A program made the position numbers and the translations under genes. DNA of 64,000 nucleotides from Malachius bipustulatus (Eukaryota; Arthropoda; Insecta; Coleoptera; Melyridae), in contig OU342634.1 of assembly GCA_910589415.1 (NCBI GenBank), forward strand, positions 20,085,144-20,149,143, written 5' to 3'. Below, in pieces: positions 24,421 through 35,041 of the stretch; position 1 is the stretch's first letter; each line of letters begins with the position of its first letter. The notes beneath the pieces are model-generated. The model did not search any database, was not told the origin of the DNA, and saw only the letters and a list, made by a program, of their open reading frames with translations.

Positions 24421-24898
24421 TATATTAATCATTTTTCATATTGTCTGAGAAAATCCAGTAAGAATGGTTTTCACAGTAGTTGGAGTTTAAACTGAGCAGC
24501 TTTTATGAGTTGTAAACAAGTGAAAATCGCAGTTTTCCATTTTCAAAGCAGCTTGTTTTGAAAACGGCTCAAGATATCGGAGACGACTTACATGCCCCTA
24601 TCTTAACTTTTTAATAAGAGTTATCCTATTGTGTAGATGAGATTTTTATACGCGAGATTATAATAATGGTGACGAAAAATCTATTAATCACTCGGTATAA
24701 AAATTTCATCTACACAATAGGATAACGCTTTAGAAGTTGAGATAGTGACATGTAAGCCGTTTTCCAAAATCTTGAGCCTATTTCAAAACAAGGTGCATGC
24801 TTTGAAAATTATAAAACTGCGATTTTCACTTGTTCATAACTCATGAGACAAATCAGACAATCTGAAAATGTATTAATATACATCCCATTTAAAAAACC
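24409..24898. mobile_element. Palindrome carrying the shared core
   Basis: The left arm runs 24409-24640 and the right arm about 24690-24898, mirroring each other across a 50-base loop. Recognisable core blocks are CAAGTGAAAATCGCAGTTTT, GAAAACGGCTCAAGATATC and CCTATCTTAACTTTTT. The same core is found in the elements at 35042-35926 and 62101-62955, but with different outer arms. Confidence 0.75.
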
Positions 24899-25124
24899 TT
24901 CTTGCGCATCAATCGCAGAAATAGTGTATTTTTATGCGATTCAATTATGAATATTTTCACCGCTTTTTAAATTATTGGCTTTCTGAAATTTTCCATAGTC
25001 ATGTCATGTTAGCGTAGTGCTTTAATGTGAAAAATTTTCTGTGATAATTTCATTTCATTTCGTTTCAACACGTGCCTTAGAATGGATTTTTAAATTTAAA
25101 AATCAAAAAAATTGGCAAAATTTT

Positions 25125-26565
25125 ACAATTTTGTCCCTTTTCCTATGCCCGCCACTGGCTAACTTTACTTGAAAAATACTATTTTTTACACTACCTTTAA
25201 TAAATTCGGAAAAAAACTGAAAGGAGAGTTTTGAAAACCGAAAGTTTGAAATTTTAGAGGAATAAACATCATTTAAAAATATTCGAATATCTCCGCCATT
25301 TTTATATTTGCTTCTTGAAATTTTTGAAGGTTAAATGCTATTAGTATAGTTGTCTACTATCAAAATTTCCGTTCTATTCCTTCAAAAATAAGCTCATGAA
25401 TGTTTATAGAAATGTAGACATTTTTACCCTTTTCCTACCCACGCCTCTGGCTTATTAATAGAAATGATGCAAATTGTATTGCATTAGCTCAAATTTCAAA
25501 TAAGTTTATTCCAATCTTGTTAATTTTGTTTAAAAGTTTTTGATCTTGCCTATTTAGGGGTTCAAAATCTAGCCATTTTCCAAAAATTGAAAAGGCCGCC
25601 ATTTTGGAATGTCTTTACCTATTTTACTCAAATACAGTACCAGACGACTACTTGAGGGTATCTTACTACCAAAAAAATTTCAGCGCTCTAGATTGAAAAC
25701 TTCGACTAGAAACCGTGCCTCACGGACGGTTTTTTTTCTGAAATTCGGAGGGACATCCTGTAGAAGTAACACAACTCTAGGAAAATGTTTTTTACGAAAA
25801 TCAAACGTCAGCCCTAAGGTTTATAAGAGTAAAAAATTTCGTTCATTAATCTTGAAAGATGAAGCTACAGGAGCGTTTTTAAAAATTTAGAGAAATTAAT
25901 TTAAAAAAAACATCATGTAAAAAAAATCGAATATCTCCGCCATTTTTCTTATTTACTTTTTGAAATTCTCAAAGGTTGAAGTCTATTAGTATAGTTGTCT
26001 ACTGTAAAAATTTCAGTTTAATTACTTCAAAAATGTGCTCATAAATTGTTGGAGAAATTTAGCCATTTTTACCCTTTTCCTACCCACGCCACTGGCTTAT
26101 TAATAGAAAAAATGCAAATTTTGTTGCATGAAATTAAATTTCAAGTCATTTACTTCCAATATTGTGAATTTGATATAAAACTCTTTTTCTATCTAGCTTA
26201 TACAGGGGTTCAAAAAATAGTTCTTTTTCAAAAAATTAAAATGGCCGCCATTTTGAAACGGCTCAGTCGATTTTGCTCAAGTGCAATACCAGACCACTCC
26301 TTGTGGATATCTTACTTCCACAAAAATTTCAGTCTCCTAGATTGAAAACTGCGACCTGAAATGAGGTGACAAAAACCGGATTTTCCGAATTTTGAAGGGA
26401 CACCCTGTAGAAGTGACGCGACTTTTGGAAATTTTTTTAATGAAAATCAAAATTGTTCCTAATATTTAATAAGAGTGCAAAATTTCGTTCACTAATCTTG
26501 AAAGATAAAGCTACAGGAGCGTTTTTAAAATCAAAATTTCGTGATTTTGGAGAAATAAATATATA
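25125..26565 (+). repeat. Tandem repeat with ~644-bp unit
   Basis: The marker CGAATATCTCCGCCATTTTT occurs at about 25284 and 25928, and CCCTTTTCCTACCCACGCC at about 25430 and 26073, giving a period of 643-644 bases. A truncated unit on the left (CCCTTTTCCTATGCCCGCC near 25137) and another on the right (ending near 26565) flank two full copies. Units have diverged noticeably. The array ends at an (ATAAATAT)n microsatellite at 26563-26597, directly before the next transposon. Non-coding; the open frames inside are not conserved between units. Confidence 0.75.
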
Positions 26566-26596
26566 AATATATAAATATATAAATATATAAATATAT

Positions 26597-28775
26597 ACAG
26601 GGTGATTCATGAGTGACCTTACATAGACCAATGGTGATAAGCGGACTTCAAGGCGGGTCGAAAACCACAAAAGAAATTTTTTTTTCGTGATTGGTTAAGA
26701 AGTTACAGGGTGTTTTATGTCTCAGGTACAAAACTTTGATAGGTGATATTTCTGAAACGGCTGGAGATATTTTGTAGAAATTTACTAGGAATGGTGCATT
26801 CCGGAAACTCATAAAAACCGCATTCTGAGTTAATTAAAAATCCAGGACCGGACTTGAAAATTTTTGCCCCCATGGTCTTTGTTGAAAAAGTTTATTTTCT
26901 GACCGTGCTACTGAAAAACTGTCTACGAATTTGAAAAGATAAGAAAAAACTCTATAGAAATCATTCCTCAATTTGAACGGCACACCCAAACCGTCTCGAA
27001 AAAAAAATGTCAAAGTAAAACTTCTCAGTAAATTATCGTTTTCGAGCAGACATATTTTACTTAATGTTCGTCTGAATTCCTTCAAATTTATTTTTTGACT
27101 TGTTTCTGTGGGAAAAATGTTGGACAGAAGGTCAAGCTTTATTACTGGGAAAGCAGATGTCAGCTACAAAATTTTCAGATTTCACTAATAATCACAAATC
27201 ATTTCACTAATAACGAATACCAGACAATATGTTTGTGTATGGTTTCTGCAATGGAAATTCAAGAGCAGCTATGCGAGAGAATACCATAGAAGATCACAAT
27301 CGAAGAACACACCGGCCCATGTAACGTTTCGCGTCTGTTTTCCAATTTTCTCGAAACCACGGCATATTTCCCTGAGTTCAAAAGGAATGCTGAATTGGAA
27401 AATCTGAGCCATCAAAACATCGTGGAGATGGTGGCAGTAAATCCAAGTACAACTACGCGAAGAATTGGGCAATCACTGGGCATTTCTCCATCAAGAGTAT
27501 CGGGAACCTTGAAAAAAAAAGAAGAGCGCGGATGCAACCCTGTCACGTACAAAGCGTACAGAGGCTTCAACCATTCAATGAAGTTCCATTGAATGGACTG
27601 CGTAGAATTTTGTGTACTGATCGAAGCTCAGTTCACGCGGGATGGTGTAACGAATAAAAAAAAAACTCCCATCTATGGGCATATGAAAATCCGCGCTCTG
27701 TTGTTCAGAAGAACACGCAACAGATTTTCTATAAATGTGCAGTGTGGCATTGCAAATGATACCCTAATAGGACCCCATTTTTTGCTGGGCGGTTCACGGG
27801 GGAAATTTATTTTCTTTCCTACAAGTCATTTTGCCCGGCTTGCTTGCAGAGGCGAACGTGAAAAGGCGTGCTCTTTCCTTCCAGCAAGATGGAGCACCAC
27901 CGCATTTTTCTCGACAAGTCAGAGAGCATCTCCACAATGAGTACCCCAATCGTTGGTTCGGGCGCGGCGGTCCTCATTCCTGACCACCTAGGTCCCCCAA
28001 CCTCACTCTTTTAGACTATTACCCATGGGGCCATATGAAGCAGGAAGTCTAAAAAACGGAAGTAAGTACCAGAGAGGAGCTCAGGACGCGAATACTGGTA
28101 GTTGCTGATGAAATTAGAAACAACAGGCAAATAATTCAAAAAGCAAACCAAAATTTATGGAAACGCTGCAGGAAATGTATTGAAGTTGGTAAAGGACATT
28201 TTGAGGACCGTTTATAACATTAATTGATAACATTTAATTTACACTGACATTTTTCCCACAGAAACAAGTCAAAAAATAAATTTGAAGGAATTCAGACGAA
28301 CATTAAGTAAAATATGTCTGCTCGAAAACGATAATTTACTGAGAAGTTTTACTTTGACATTTTTTTTTCGAGACGGTTTGGGTGTGCCGTTCAAATTGAG
28401 GAATGATTTCTATAGAGTTTTTTCTTATCTTTTCAAATTCGTAGACAGTTTTTCAGTAGCACGGTCAGAAAATAAACTTTTTCAACAAAGACCATGGGGG
28501 CAAAAATTTTCAAGTCCGGTCCTGGATTTTTAATTAACTCAGAATGCGGTTTTGATGAGTTTCCGGAATGCACCATTCCTAGTAAATTTCTACAAAATAT
28601 CTCCAGCCGTTTCAGAAATATCACCTATCAAAGTTTTGTACCTGAGACATAAAACACCCTGTAACTTCTTAACCAATCACGAAAAAAAAATTTCTTTTGT
28701 GGTTTTCGACCCGCCTTGAAGTCCGCTTATCACCATTGGTCTATGTAAGGTCACTCATGAATCACCCTGTATATA
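26597..28775. mobile_element. Long-TIR DDE transposon (mariner/IS630-like), 2.18 kb
   Basis: The ends read ATACAGGGTGATTCATGAGT and its mirror. Terminal inverted repeats are about 520 bases each (26597-27118 and 28255-28775). They are nearly identical: each contains the same 83-codon frame (26834-27085 minus and 28282-28533 plus). The 1.1-kb centre holds a broken transposase on the plus strand. Simple AT microsatellites touch both ends. It may represent a coding relative of the many coding-less fold-backs with ACAGGGTG ends nearby. Confidence 0.85.
27240..28215 (+). pseudogene. Broken DDE transposase (mariner/IS630-like)
   Basis: Near 27395-27540 an N-terminal helix-turn-helix reads NPSTTTRRIGQSLGISPSRV. 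A DDE_3-type core follows, with FTRDGVTN, then after a frame change GPHFLLGG, then a DGAPPHFS-like segment (AGATGGAGCACCACCGCATT) near 27890. The C-terminal part around 28000-28200 is in yet another frame. In intact relatives this enzyme cuts and pastes the element using three acidic residues. Here at least two frameshifts and several stops make it non-functional. It sits centrally between the long inverted repeats, as expected for the element's own gene. Confidence 0.75.
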
Positions 28776-28927
28776 TATATATATCGTGGGCAGGTGAATT
28801 TTGGAAAACCACTTTTTCGTGATCTGGGGGTCATGATCGGTGGACATTTGATGAGTTTGGGTGATTTTTGGAAAGTGATGTCGTCCTCAATAGTGTATTT
28901 TTTTGTTAAAAAATACACTAAAAGTAG

Positions 28928-29088
28928 ACAATGTCGTCATTACTGAGTCAAAAAACATCCTGTATAATTTTTTTTACGTCAATAGAACATAAATTAAATT
29001 AAAAAATTTACCTGTTTCGCGATTTCTTTGGGGACATATTTCAAGGGAGAATTCAGGGGTGGCAAGTTTTCAAATTGACACCCTGTAT
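28928..29088 (-). repeat. Reverse copy of the 24.2-kb module
   Basis: Read on the minus strand, this matches 24233-24400: ACACCCTGTAT terminus, GGTGGCAAGTTTTC-like start, GCGAAACAGGTAAATTT and GACTCAGTAATGACGACATT. It begins about 150 bases after the long-TIR transposon. Confidence 0.65.
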
Positions 29089-29094
29089 GTAGTA

Positions 29095-30770
29095 TAATAG
29101 CCATTACTTACTGTAGAACCTTAAGTATACAACGCCCACATAGTCATTATACATAACATCAATGTACCTATACTGCATCATTAATTAAATATAATGTACC
29201 TACTGTAGAAGTAAGTAAATAATAATAATTAATTAGAAAACCTCAATAATCATTATTCTAAAAAGTTACAAATAAGAATAAGAAATGTTATTTCAACACT
29301 ATGATGAATTACATACTAACAATTTTACATATTTAATTATAAAGATTGTAATAATTACGTTCAAATGTGCATATTATACTCGTAGCGCAGATGGAATAAG
29401 CTGCATAATTTTGCATAACAACCAATCGAGAAAGAGTCAGTAATAATTATTGTTTAATTATTGTTTAATTATAATAATTTTGAACTTTTGACATGAGGGT
29501 TTAATAAGAGAATTACACCAAATACTTATTACCTAAATTTACTAATCTTAATTATGCCTAAAATATAGTAATATGGGAGGACAATGATAATTTAAAAATA
29601 AAATTCACAAACACGATTTGGCATGTAGAGAGCTTAAATGTAGTTGTTATTTATTAATTAAAAAGTAATATCAAAGCTATGGGGATAAAATATCAATTAA
29701 GTGATTTATAAAATTATAAACAAACAAATTATAAGTTATAGTCGAAGAGGAAAATAACGAAATGACTTATTTTATTCTTTTCGTCATTTTATCACTTTTA
29801 CGATTATTGACCTATTATTTTTGAAGTCATAAAAATGATGTTCAATAATAATTAGAGAATTTATTATTTATATTCTTAGTTCTTGGTCAACTTTAAATAA
29901 TACGTAAATAATTTAATTCAAATATCATAACTCAGTTAAACAGGTTTGCGCACATTGCGGCAGTCGACTAGATATGGGTGCGACATAACATATAGAGTTT
30001 CAGGAAGAGGGCTTAGTAGTTTTCTTCATATGAGTAAGTTAAGACAACGCATTAAGTACGTATAAACTGAAATTATTTGTGATATACGCTTACAGGTGAG
30101 ATATTATAAAATATATTAGTCTAACTAAGCGAAATTTATTTTAAATGAATATTATAGTAGGTGTAAGTATAAACAGATTAGAGAACAGAACAACTTCCAA
30201 AAAAGGTTTGACTTGAAAAGAACAACTGTTTGAAAATTTGTAGGTAAATTTTAAATTCAGTTTATAAAATTTGCTGAAAAATGTATAAAAAAATGCAGGT
30301 GATTGCTAAAGTGATCTAAAAATCACATAGATTTAATCTAAAAATTATAATTTATGCTAAGAACATAAATAAGTGTAGGTACGTATCTTTTTTCTTCACA
30401 TTTATAGTATTTTAACATTTTCTTGACTTCCAGAAAAATACTTGCATACCGTTCTTTTTGAGCTTATCAGAACTTATAATAGAGAAACGACTAAATAAAT
30501 CATCCGAAAGTTAAAATGACTTTATTTATTCACTCTCATTTTATCACTCGTCTTAAGTTTTAAGCATATTTATATATTATTTTTTTGTTGACTATGCAAA
30601 AGGTTAAGATGGAAGTTCATTCATTATAATAATCTTAATTTGAACATACGTTCCACTTATTGTTGTTGATGAATGCACTGAAGAGATTGATTGTACATTG
30701 GATAATAAAGAATTATTATTATTATTTTATTAGATTATTTAATTATTTAATAATAATTAAATTAACATAT
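29095..30770. other. Very AT-rich DNA, no gene seen
   Basis: About 1.7 kb of low-complexity AT-rich sequence with many ATTATT/AATAAT runs. No element ends or coding regions were recognised. Confidence 0.5.
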
Positions 30771-30775
30771 TCTCT

Positions 30776-31875
30776 ACAGGGTGGGCCATCGAAAAGGTAA
30801 CAAGCCTAATAGTTTGGAAAGTGAAGATGTATGCGAGAAACGCTGAAACAGGTCGATTTTGTTAGCGAGGGGGACATATTTTCGTGACAAATTTAACTAC
30901 CCAAGTTCACACCTCTGGCAGGGGTAGCTACCCCTTTGCTTATCATCATAGCTTCATTTAAGTAGCATCATTTGAAAGCTACTTAAATTCTCTTTAAAAC
31001 GATATCCAACATTTTGGGTTTCGCTTACATACAGGGTGGCCCAACGAAAACGTAACTCGCCCTAATAGCTTGGAAACTGAAGATGTACGCCAAAACACCG
31101 GAACAGGTCGATTTTGTTATCAAAGTAGGCATATTTTCGTGACAAATTTAACCACCCAAATTCACTCCCTTGGCAGGGGTAGCTACCCCTTCACTTATTA
31201 TCATAGGGAACAGATATTGAGTGATACATCATTTGAAAGCTACTTGAATTCTCTTTACAACGATATCCAACATTTTGGGTTTTGCTTACATACAGGGTGG
31301 CCCAACGAAAACGTAACTCGCCTTAATCACTTGTATGTAGGCCACCCTATATGTAAGCGAAACCCAAAATGTTGGACATCGTTGTAAAGAGAATTCAAGT
31401 AGCTTTCAAATGATGTATCACTCGATAGCTGTTCCCTATGATGATAAGCAAAAGGGTAGCTACCCCTGCCAAGGGGGTGAACTTGGGTAGTTAAATTTGT
31501 AACGAAAATATGTCCCCCTCGATCACAAAATCGACCTGTTTCTGTGTTTTTCGCGTACATCTTCAGTTTCCAAGTTATTAGGGCGAGTTACGTTTTCGTT
31601 GGGCCACCCTGTATGTAAGCAAGACCCAAAATGTTGGATATCGTTGTAAAGAGAATTTAGGTAGCTTTCAAATGATGTATCACCCGATAGCTGTTCCCTA
31701 TGATGATAAGCAAAGGGGTAGCTACCCCTGCCAAAGGGGTGAACTTGGGTAGTTAAATTTGTCACGAAAATATGTCCCCCTCGATAACAAAATTGACCTG
31801 TTTCGGCGTTTCTCGCATACATCTTCACTTTCCAAACTATTAGGCTTGTTACCTTTTCGATGGCCCACCCTGTAT
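30776..31875. mobile_element. Four-unit mirrored palindrome (two tandem units, inverted)
   Basis: A 257-264-bp unit starting TACAGGGTGGSCCAWCGAAA occurs four times: plus at 30776-31033, plus at 31031-31295, minus at about 31348-31611 and minus at 31612-31875. A short unit start (31291-31333) lies between the two directions. Each unit contains GGCAGGGGTAGCTACCCCTT and CCAACATTTTGGGTTT. The outer pair share AAAAGGTAACAAGCCTAAT and the inner pair share AAAACGTAACTCGCC. The array is therefore mirror-symmetric rather than four independent insertions. Non-coding. Confidence 0.8.
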
Positions 31876-32072
31876 AATTATTCAAGCAAAGTCGCAAGTA
31901 ACGTCAAACATAGTCAAGATTGACTGCCTGAAGGAAATTTTCTTTGTTGTAAATTTTATGACAAATAATTCATGTAAGGTACCTGGGGGTAATAAGGTAA
32001 ATTAATTAATATTTAGGAAATCATGTTTTTCAAACTTTACGAGTAACAACAATGCAGGCAAATATGTTACTA

Positions 32073-32330
32073 ATATACGGGGTGTCAATTTCAAAACTTA
32101 ACAACCCCGAATTCTCCATTAAAAATGTTTCTCGAAAAAATCGCGAAACAGGTCAATTCTTAAATCTAATTTATGTTTTATTGACGTTACATTTTTTCAT
32201 ACAGCGTGTTCTTTAACTCAGTAATGACGACATTGTCTATTTTTTTTTTTAATGGGACACCTGTATATTAATACGTTTTCAGATTTTCTGAAATCTATAG
32301 TAAAAATGGTTGTCATGGTTATCCTATTGT
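32073..32330 (+). repeat. Third copy of the ~190-bp module with partial core
   Basis: It starts TATACGGGGTGTCAATTTC, matches the 24.2-kb module through CGCGAAACAGGTCAATTC and TCAGTAATGACGACATTGTC, then enters the core (TTTCAGATTTTCTGAAATC) and breaks off near 32330 against a LINE fragment. Confidence 0.65.
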
Positions 32331-32339
32331 GTGATCGAA

Positions 32340-32660
32340 AGGATTAAAGCCTTGCCTGACCCCGCGCATGATCCTCAACTCCTCCGTAGTTTCCCCACTT
32401 ACTTTTGGGACCGCTGATTGATTCCAGTATAGGTTTATAATCTGGTCAGATCTCTTTCATTAATGCTAGTTCTTCTCAGAATTTCCACCATCTTTTCGAG
32501 GTTTACCCGCGTTCAAAGGCAGTTAGCAAGATCCAAATTGTTTTGGTGCTAATTGTTCCTCACAAAGGCGATATTTTCGTACGTGGATGATTTTTAAAAA
32601 GAGAGCTTTATCATAATGGCTCATCAAGCTTAAAGTCCGGTAGTCACCACAGACTCTGGC
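32340..32660 (-). pseudogene. RTE-like reverse transcriptase fragment
   Basis: On the minus strand one frame reads VNLEKMVEILRRTSINERDL. After a frameshift another reads IINLYWNQSAVPKVS and MRGVRQGFNP. These are the middle RT blocks that in RTE/BovB-like elements lead up to the GVRQGC motif. It is truncated at both ends. The fragment at 33480-34190 on the same strand supplies more upstream sequence of a similar protein, so both may be parts of one LINE split by the element at 32704-33472. Confidence 0.6.
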
Positions 32661-32778
32661 CATTGATTTTAAAATCAATGATTAAAAATGATTAAAAAAA
32701 ATATTTTTACGCACAATTGAATCAAAATTGGTTGTTTACGTCTTAGTTACCATGGCGGAAACTATGACTTTACGACTA

Positions 32779-32834
32779 GCGGGCCGTAAAGTAGAGAAAA
32801 AGCCCGGCGGGCCGTAAAGTAGAGAAAAAGCCCG
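32779..32834 (+). repeat. Two-copy 28-bp perfect tandem repeat
   Basis: The unit starting GCGGGCCGTAAAGTAGAGAA occupies 32779-32806 and is repeated exactly at 32807-32834. Its GC-richness contrasts with the flanks. Confidence 0.9.
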
Positions 32835-32960
32835 GCGATTATAATAATGTATGCTTTGTTGTTTGAACTGTTATCTTTATTTATTAATTTATTATAAATA
32901 TAATTAATTATTTGCAATATTAAAATAGCGTTTCTGTGGATCTGATCAAACAAAAGTGTT

Positions 32961-33038
32961 CGTGGCCCAGCGGGGAATCGAACCCTTGACCTCCTGATTA
33001 CACGTCAGGGTGTGCTTACCACTAGACCACCCAGGTCA
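32961..33038 (-). repeat. tRNA-derived SINE-like sequence
   Basis: The minus strand reads like a tRNA: a box A-like TGGTCTAGTGGTAAGCAC, an anticodon stem CCTGA/TCAGG and a box B GGTTCGATTCCCC. The anticodon loop lacks the usual T before the anticodon and the acceptor ends do not pair cleanly. A functional tRNA gene is therefore unlikely; a tRNA-related SINE or pseudogene fits better. It is bracketed by inverted 12-13-bp sequences (GATCTGATCAAAC at 32939 and its mirror at 33049-33061). Confidence 0.55.
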
Positions 33039-33349
33039 CTTACTGTTCCTTTGATCAGATCGGCTATATGAGTTGTTGTTTCTCTCTCTGTGTGAACGAG
33101 GAACGAGTGGTCGCTACAGTTAAAAACACAGTTGGAAACATTCTGGAAAGTAATTCCATCAACCAGAAGTCGCTTCTGAAGAATGTCTCATTGCGAAATA
33201 ATTACAAGTTGACTTATCGATTATATTAATTATTCAACGTCAAACGCTTCTGTCAAATAATTAATTTTAAACGAACGTCAAAAATTATGGTAATATTTTA
33301 TATTAGGAATATTATTTTCATTGTTTTGATGCAATTGTGCGTAAAACGT

Positions 33350-33472
33350 TGTACGTACCTCTGCCCGAAGGAAAGATTACGCCCTTAGCCGAATAAAGGC
33401 CCTCCGCTGGCGCGTCGGGCCTCAAACTTCGTCCGCGGGCGTAATCTTCTTCCTTCGGCCCTCTGTACGTAA
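33350..33472. mobile_element. GC-rich hairpin MITE
   Basis: TGTACGTACCTCTGCCCGAA with GGAAAGATTACGCCC is mirrored by GGGCGTAATCTTCTTCC and TTCGGCCCTCTGTACGTAA. About 120 bases, far richer in GC than the surroundings. Confidence 0.65.
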
Positions 33473-33479
33473 ATAACTA

Positions 33480-34190
33480 TTAAAAATTGCCCTGAATTAC
33501 ATCCGGGCCCGCTGCATTTCCTTCGTTGATCTGTCTTATGGCAACCTCCAATTCTTTCCTAAAGGTGCCTGGGCTACCATCTTCTCTTACTCCGATGTTT
33601 TTACTTCTCGAGTCATGGAACAGTTTCTCCATCTCCAGATATTTTTTCCATATTTCTCTCTTTGTCTCTTTGATGATGATGAGATTTCTACTATCGTCCG
33701 GTAATGTCCCAGTACCACTTTTCCGAAACCCCCCCGTCAGTTCTCTCACCTTCCTATGGACATTGAAGTCATCACAAATCTGCTTTGATACATCTCGATT
33801 TCCAGACATTAACATTATTTTGCCTTCTCTTTTGCCTCTCCAATTTTCTCTCTGATGATATTGTTTACCTTCTGTATTCATTCTAGTTGTTTTTGTTTTT
33901 TCTCCTCTGCTTCATTGTATCTCTTCTGTCATCCATGATTTTCGCTTTCTCTTGTCTGGTTTTAGATGTTTTTCCTTCACTTCCTGTATTCCTTCTCTAA
34001 ATTGTTCGATATCTACGTCTATACTGTTCTCCTCCCCTATTATCTCTCTTATTTTCAGGTTCAATTCCTCTTTCCCCGTTTCTATCTGGTGTTAGGATCT
34101 TTTACTTTCCTCAAGTTTGCGTTGAACTTTTTTTATTTTGATTTTGAATTTCCCTAAAATTGGTCTATGATCCAATTAAATGTCTGCCCC
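33480..34190 (-). pseudogene. RTE-like LINE fragment upstream of the RT domain
   Basis: The minus-strand frame 33881-33480 ends EVAIRQINEGNAAGPD, matching the linker and first RT block (normally GKAPGPDGI) of RTE-type endonuclease/RT proteins. More of the same strand continues with frame breaks to about 34190 (ENSIDVDIEQF-like and KRKSWMTEE-like reading). It is a decayed, non-functional segment. Confidence 0.5.
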
Positions 34191-35041
34191 TGGATAGGTT
34201 TTCACGCTATTCCAATCATCAAATATTTTTTCTTTTAAAATTAACCGTGGGCCTTATTATCTGCGGGACCATATTACCCATAGGTACCTTAGAACAGTTT
34301 AATTTTGAGATTATACGTATACATTATTTCATTTTACGATGAACTTGCTTTATTTTTTTTATTATACATTATTATAATCTAAGATTCTACGATTTACCTG
34401 TGAGAAAGTTCAAGGGTGATTAAATATGTAACCATCCACTAGTACTAAAGTCTGTACACTGAGAGTTGTCTGTTGTGATAACTAAGGATACATCATCTCG
34501 TTATGTTTCTTACTCCTTCTATTGCATTGCATAGTCAATCGAGTTAAAATGGGACGTATTGTCAGAAATACGTTTGAATCGTCTGCAATTCTAAAAAGAT
34601 GAGCGAGAGTGAGACGGAAGTATCGACTCGCGTCTTGATACGCTTAGATTGATACGATATTACGATAAGATTGTCGTCGCTACTATCAGTAGTGTCAGTG
34701 TCAGCGGTAAATATACTAATAAGGTTTGTCTTGTGATTTGAAACGTTTTTAATACGAAATTAGCAGAATTACCTGTGTCCTGTGTTATTGTCCTGTGATA
34801 AACTATGAGTAACTTATTATAATTGCTCGAATGCCTAAAAATCTATTTCCTAGCTTTGCCTGGGAAACGATTGAACTCCCTACTACGTGGTCTTGTGGTT
34901 AAATTGCTGGAATATTTTACTTGCAAATAAGAAAACGGAGGTGTTATTCTTTCTTTTAAACGGCAACCAGCAGGTAGGTGACATGATATTTCTATCATGA
35001 TGATAACAATAATTATTATTATGATTCTTATTTACTTGCAT
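34190..35041. other. Upstream region of the transporter gene, no exon resolved
   Basis: No coding sequence is supported. The gene's transcription start could lie here, since an acceptor at 36262 implies an upstream non-coding exon, but no promoter motif is clear. A 25-base sequence containing GTACACTGAGAGTTGTC near 34454 is mirrored at about 36040-36063, on the far side of the palindrome. Confidence 0.35.

Larger units (their letters stand above)
32704..33346. mobile_element. ~640-bp element with 23-bp TIRs, holding a tRNA-like sequence
   Basis: TTTTACGCACAATTGAATC with AAAA at the left is mirrored by TTTTGATGCAATTGTGCG with TAAAA at the right. Inside are a two-copy 28-bp tandem repeat, a tRNA-like segment and AT-rich DNA. 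No coding capacity. That the TIR pair bounds one element is inferred; the internal contents could be separate insertions. Confidence 0.45.

Noticed and set aside
26834..28533. Two identical 83-codon frames
   Set aside because: They lie in the two terminal inverted repeats and are identical only because the repeats are; no protein family is recognised.
31070..31897. Three related frames of 77-124 codons
   Set aside because: They are translations of the 260-bp repeat units in the four-unit palindrome.
32961..33038. Genuine tRNA gene
   Set aside because: The anticodon loop lacks the conserved T at position 33 and the acceptor stem does not pair; better explained as a tRNA-derived repeat.
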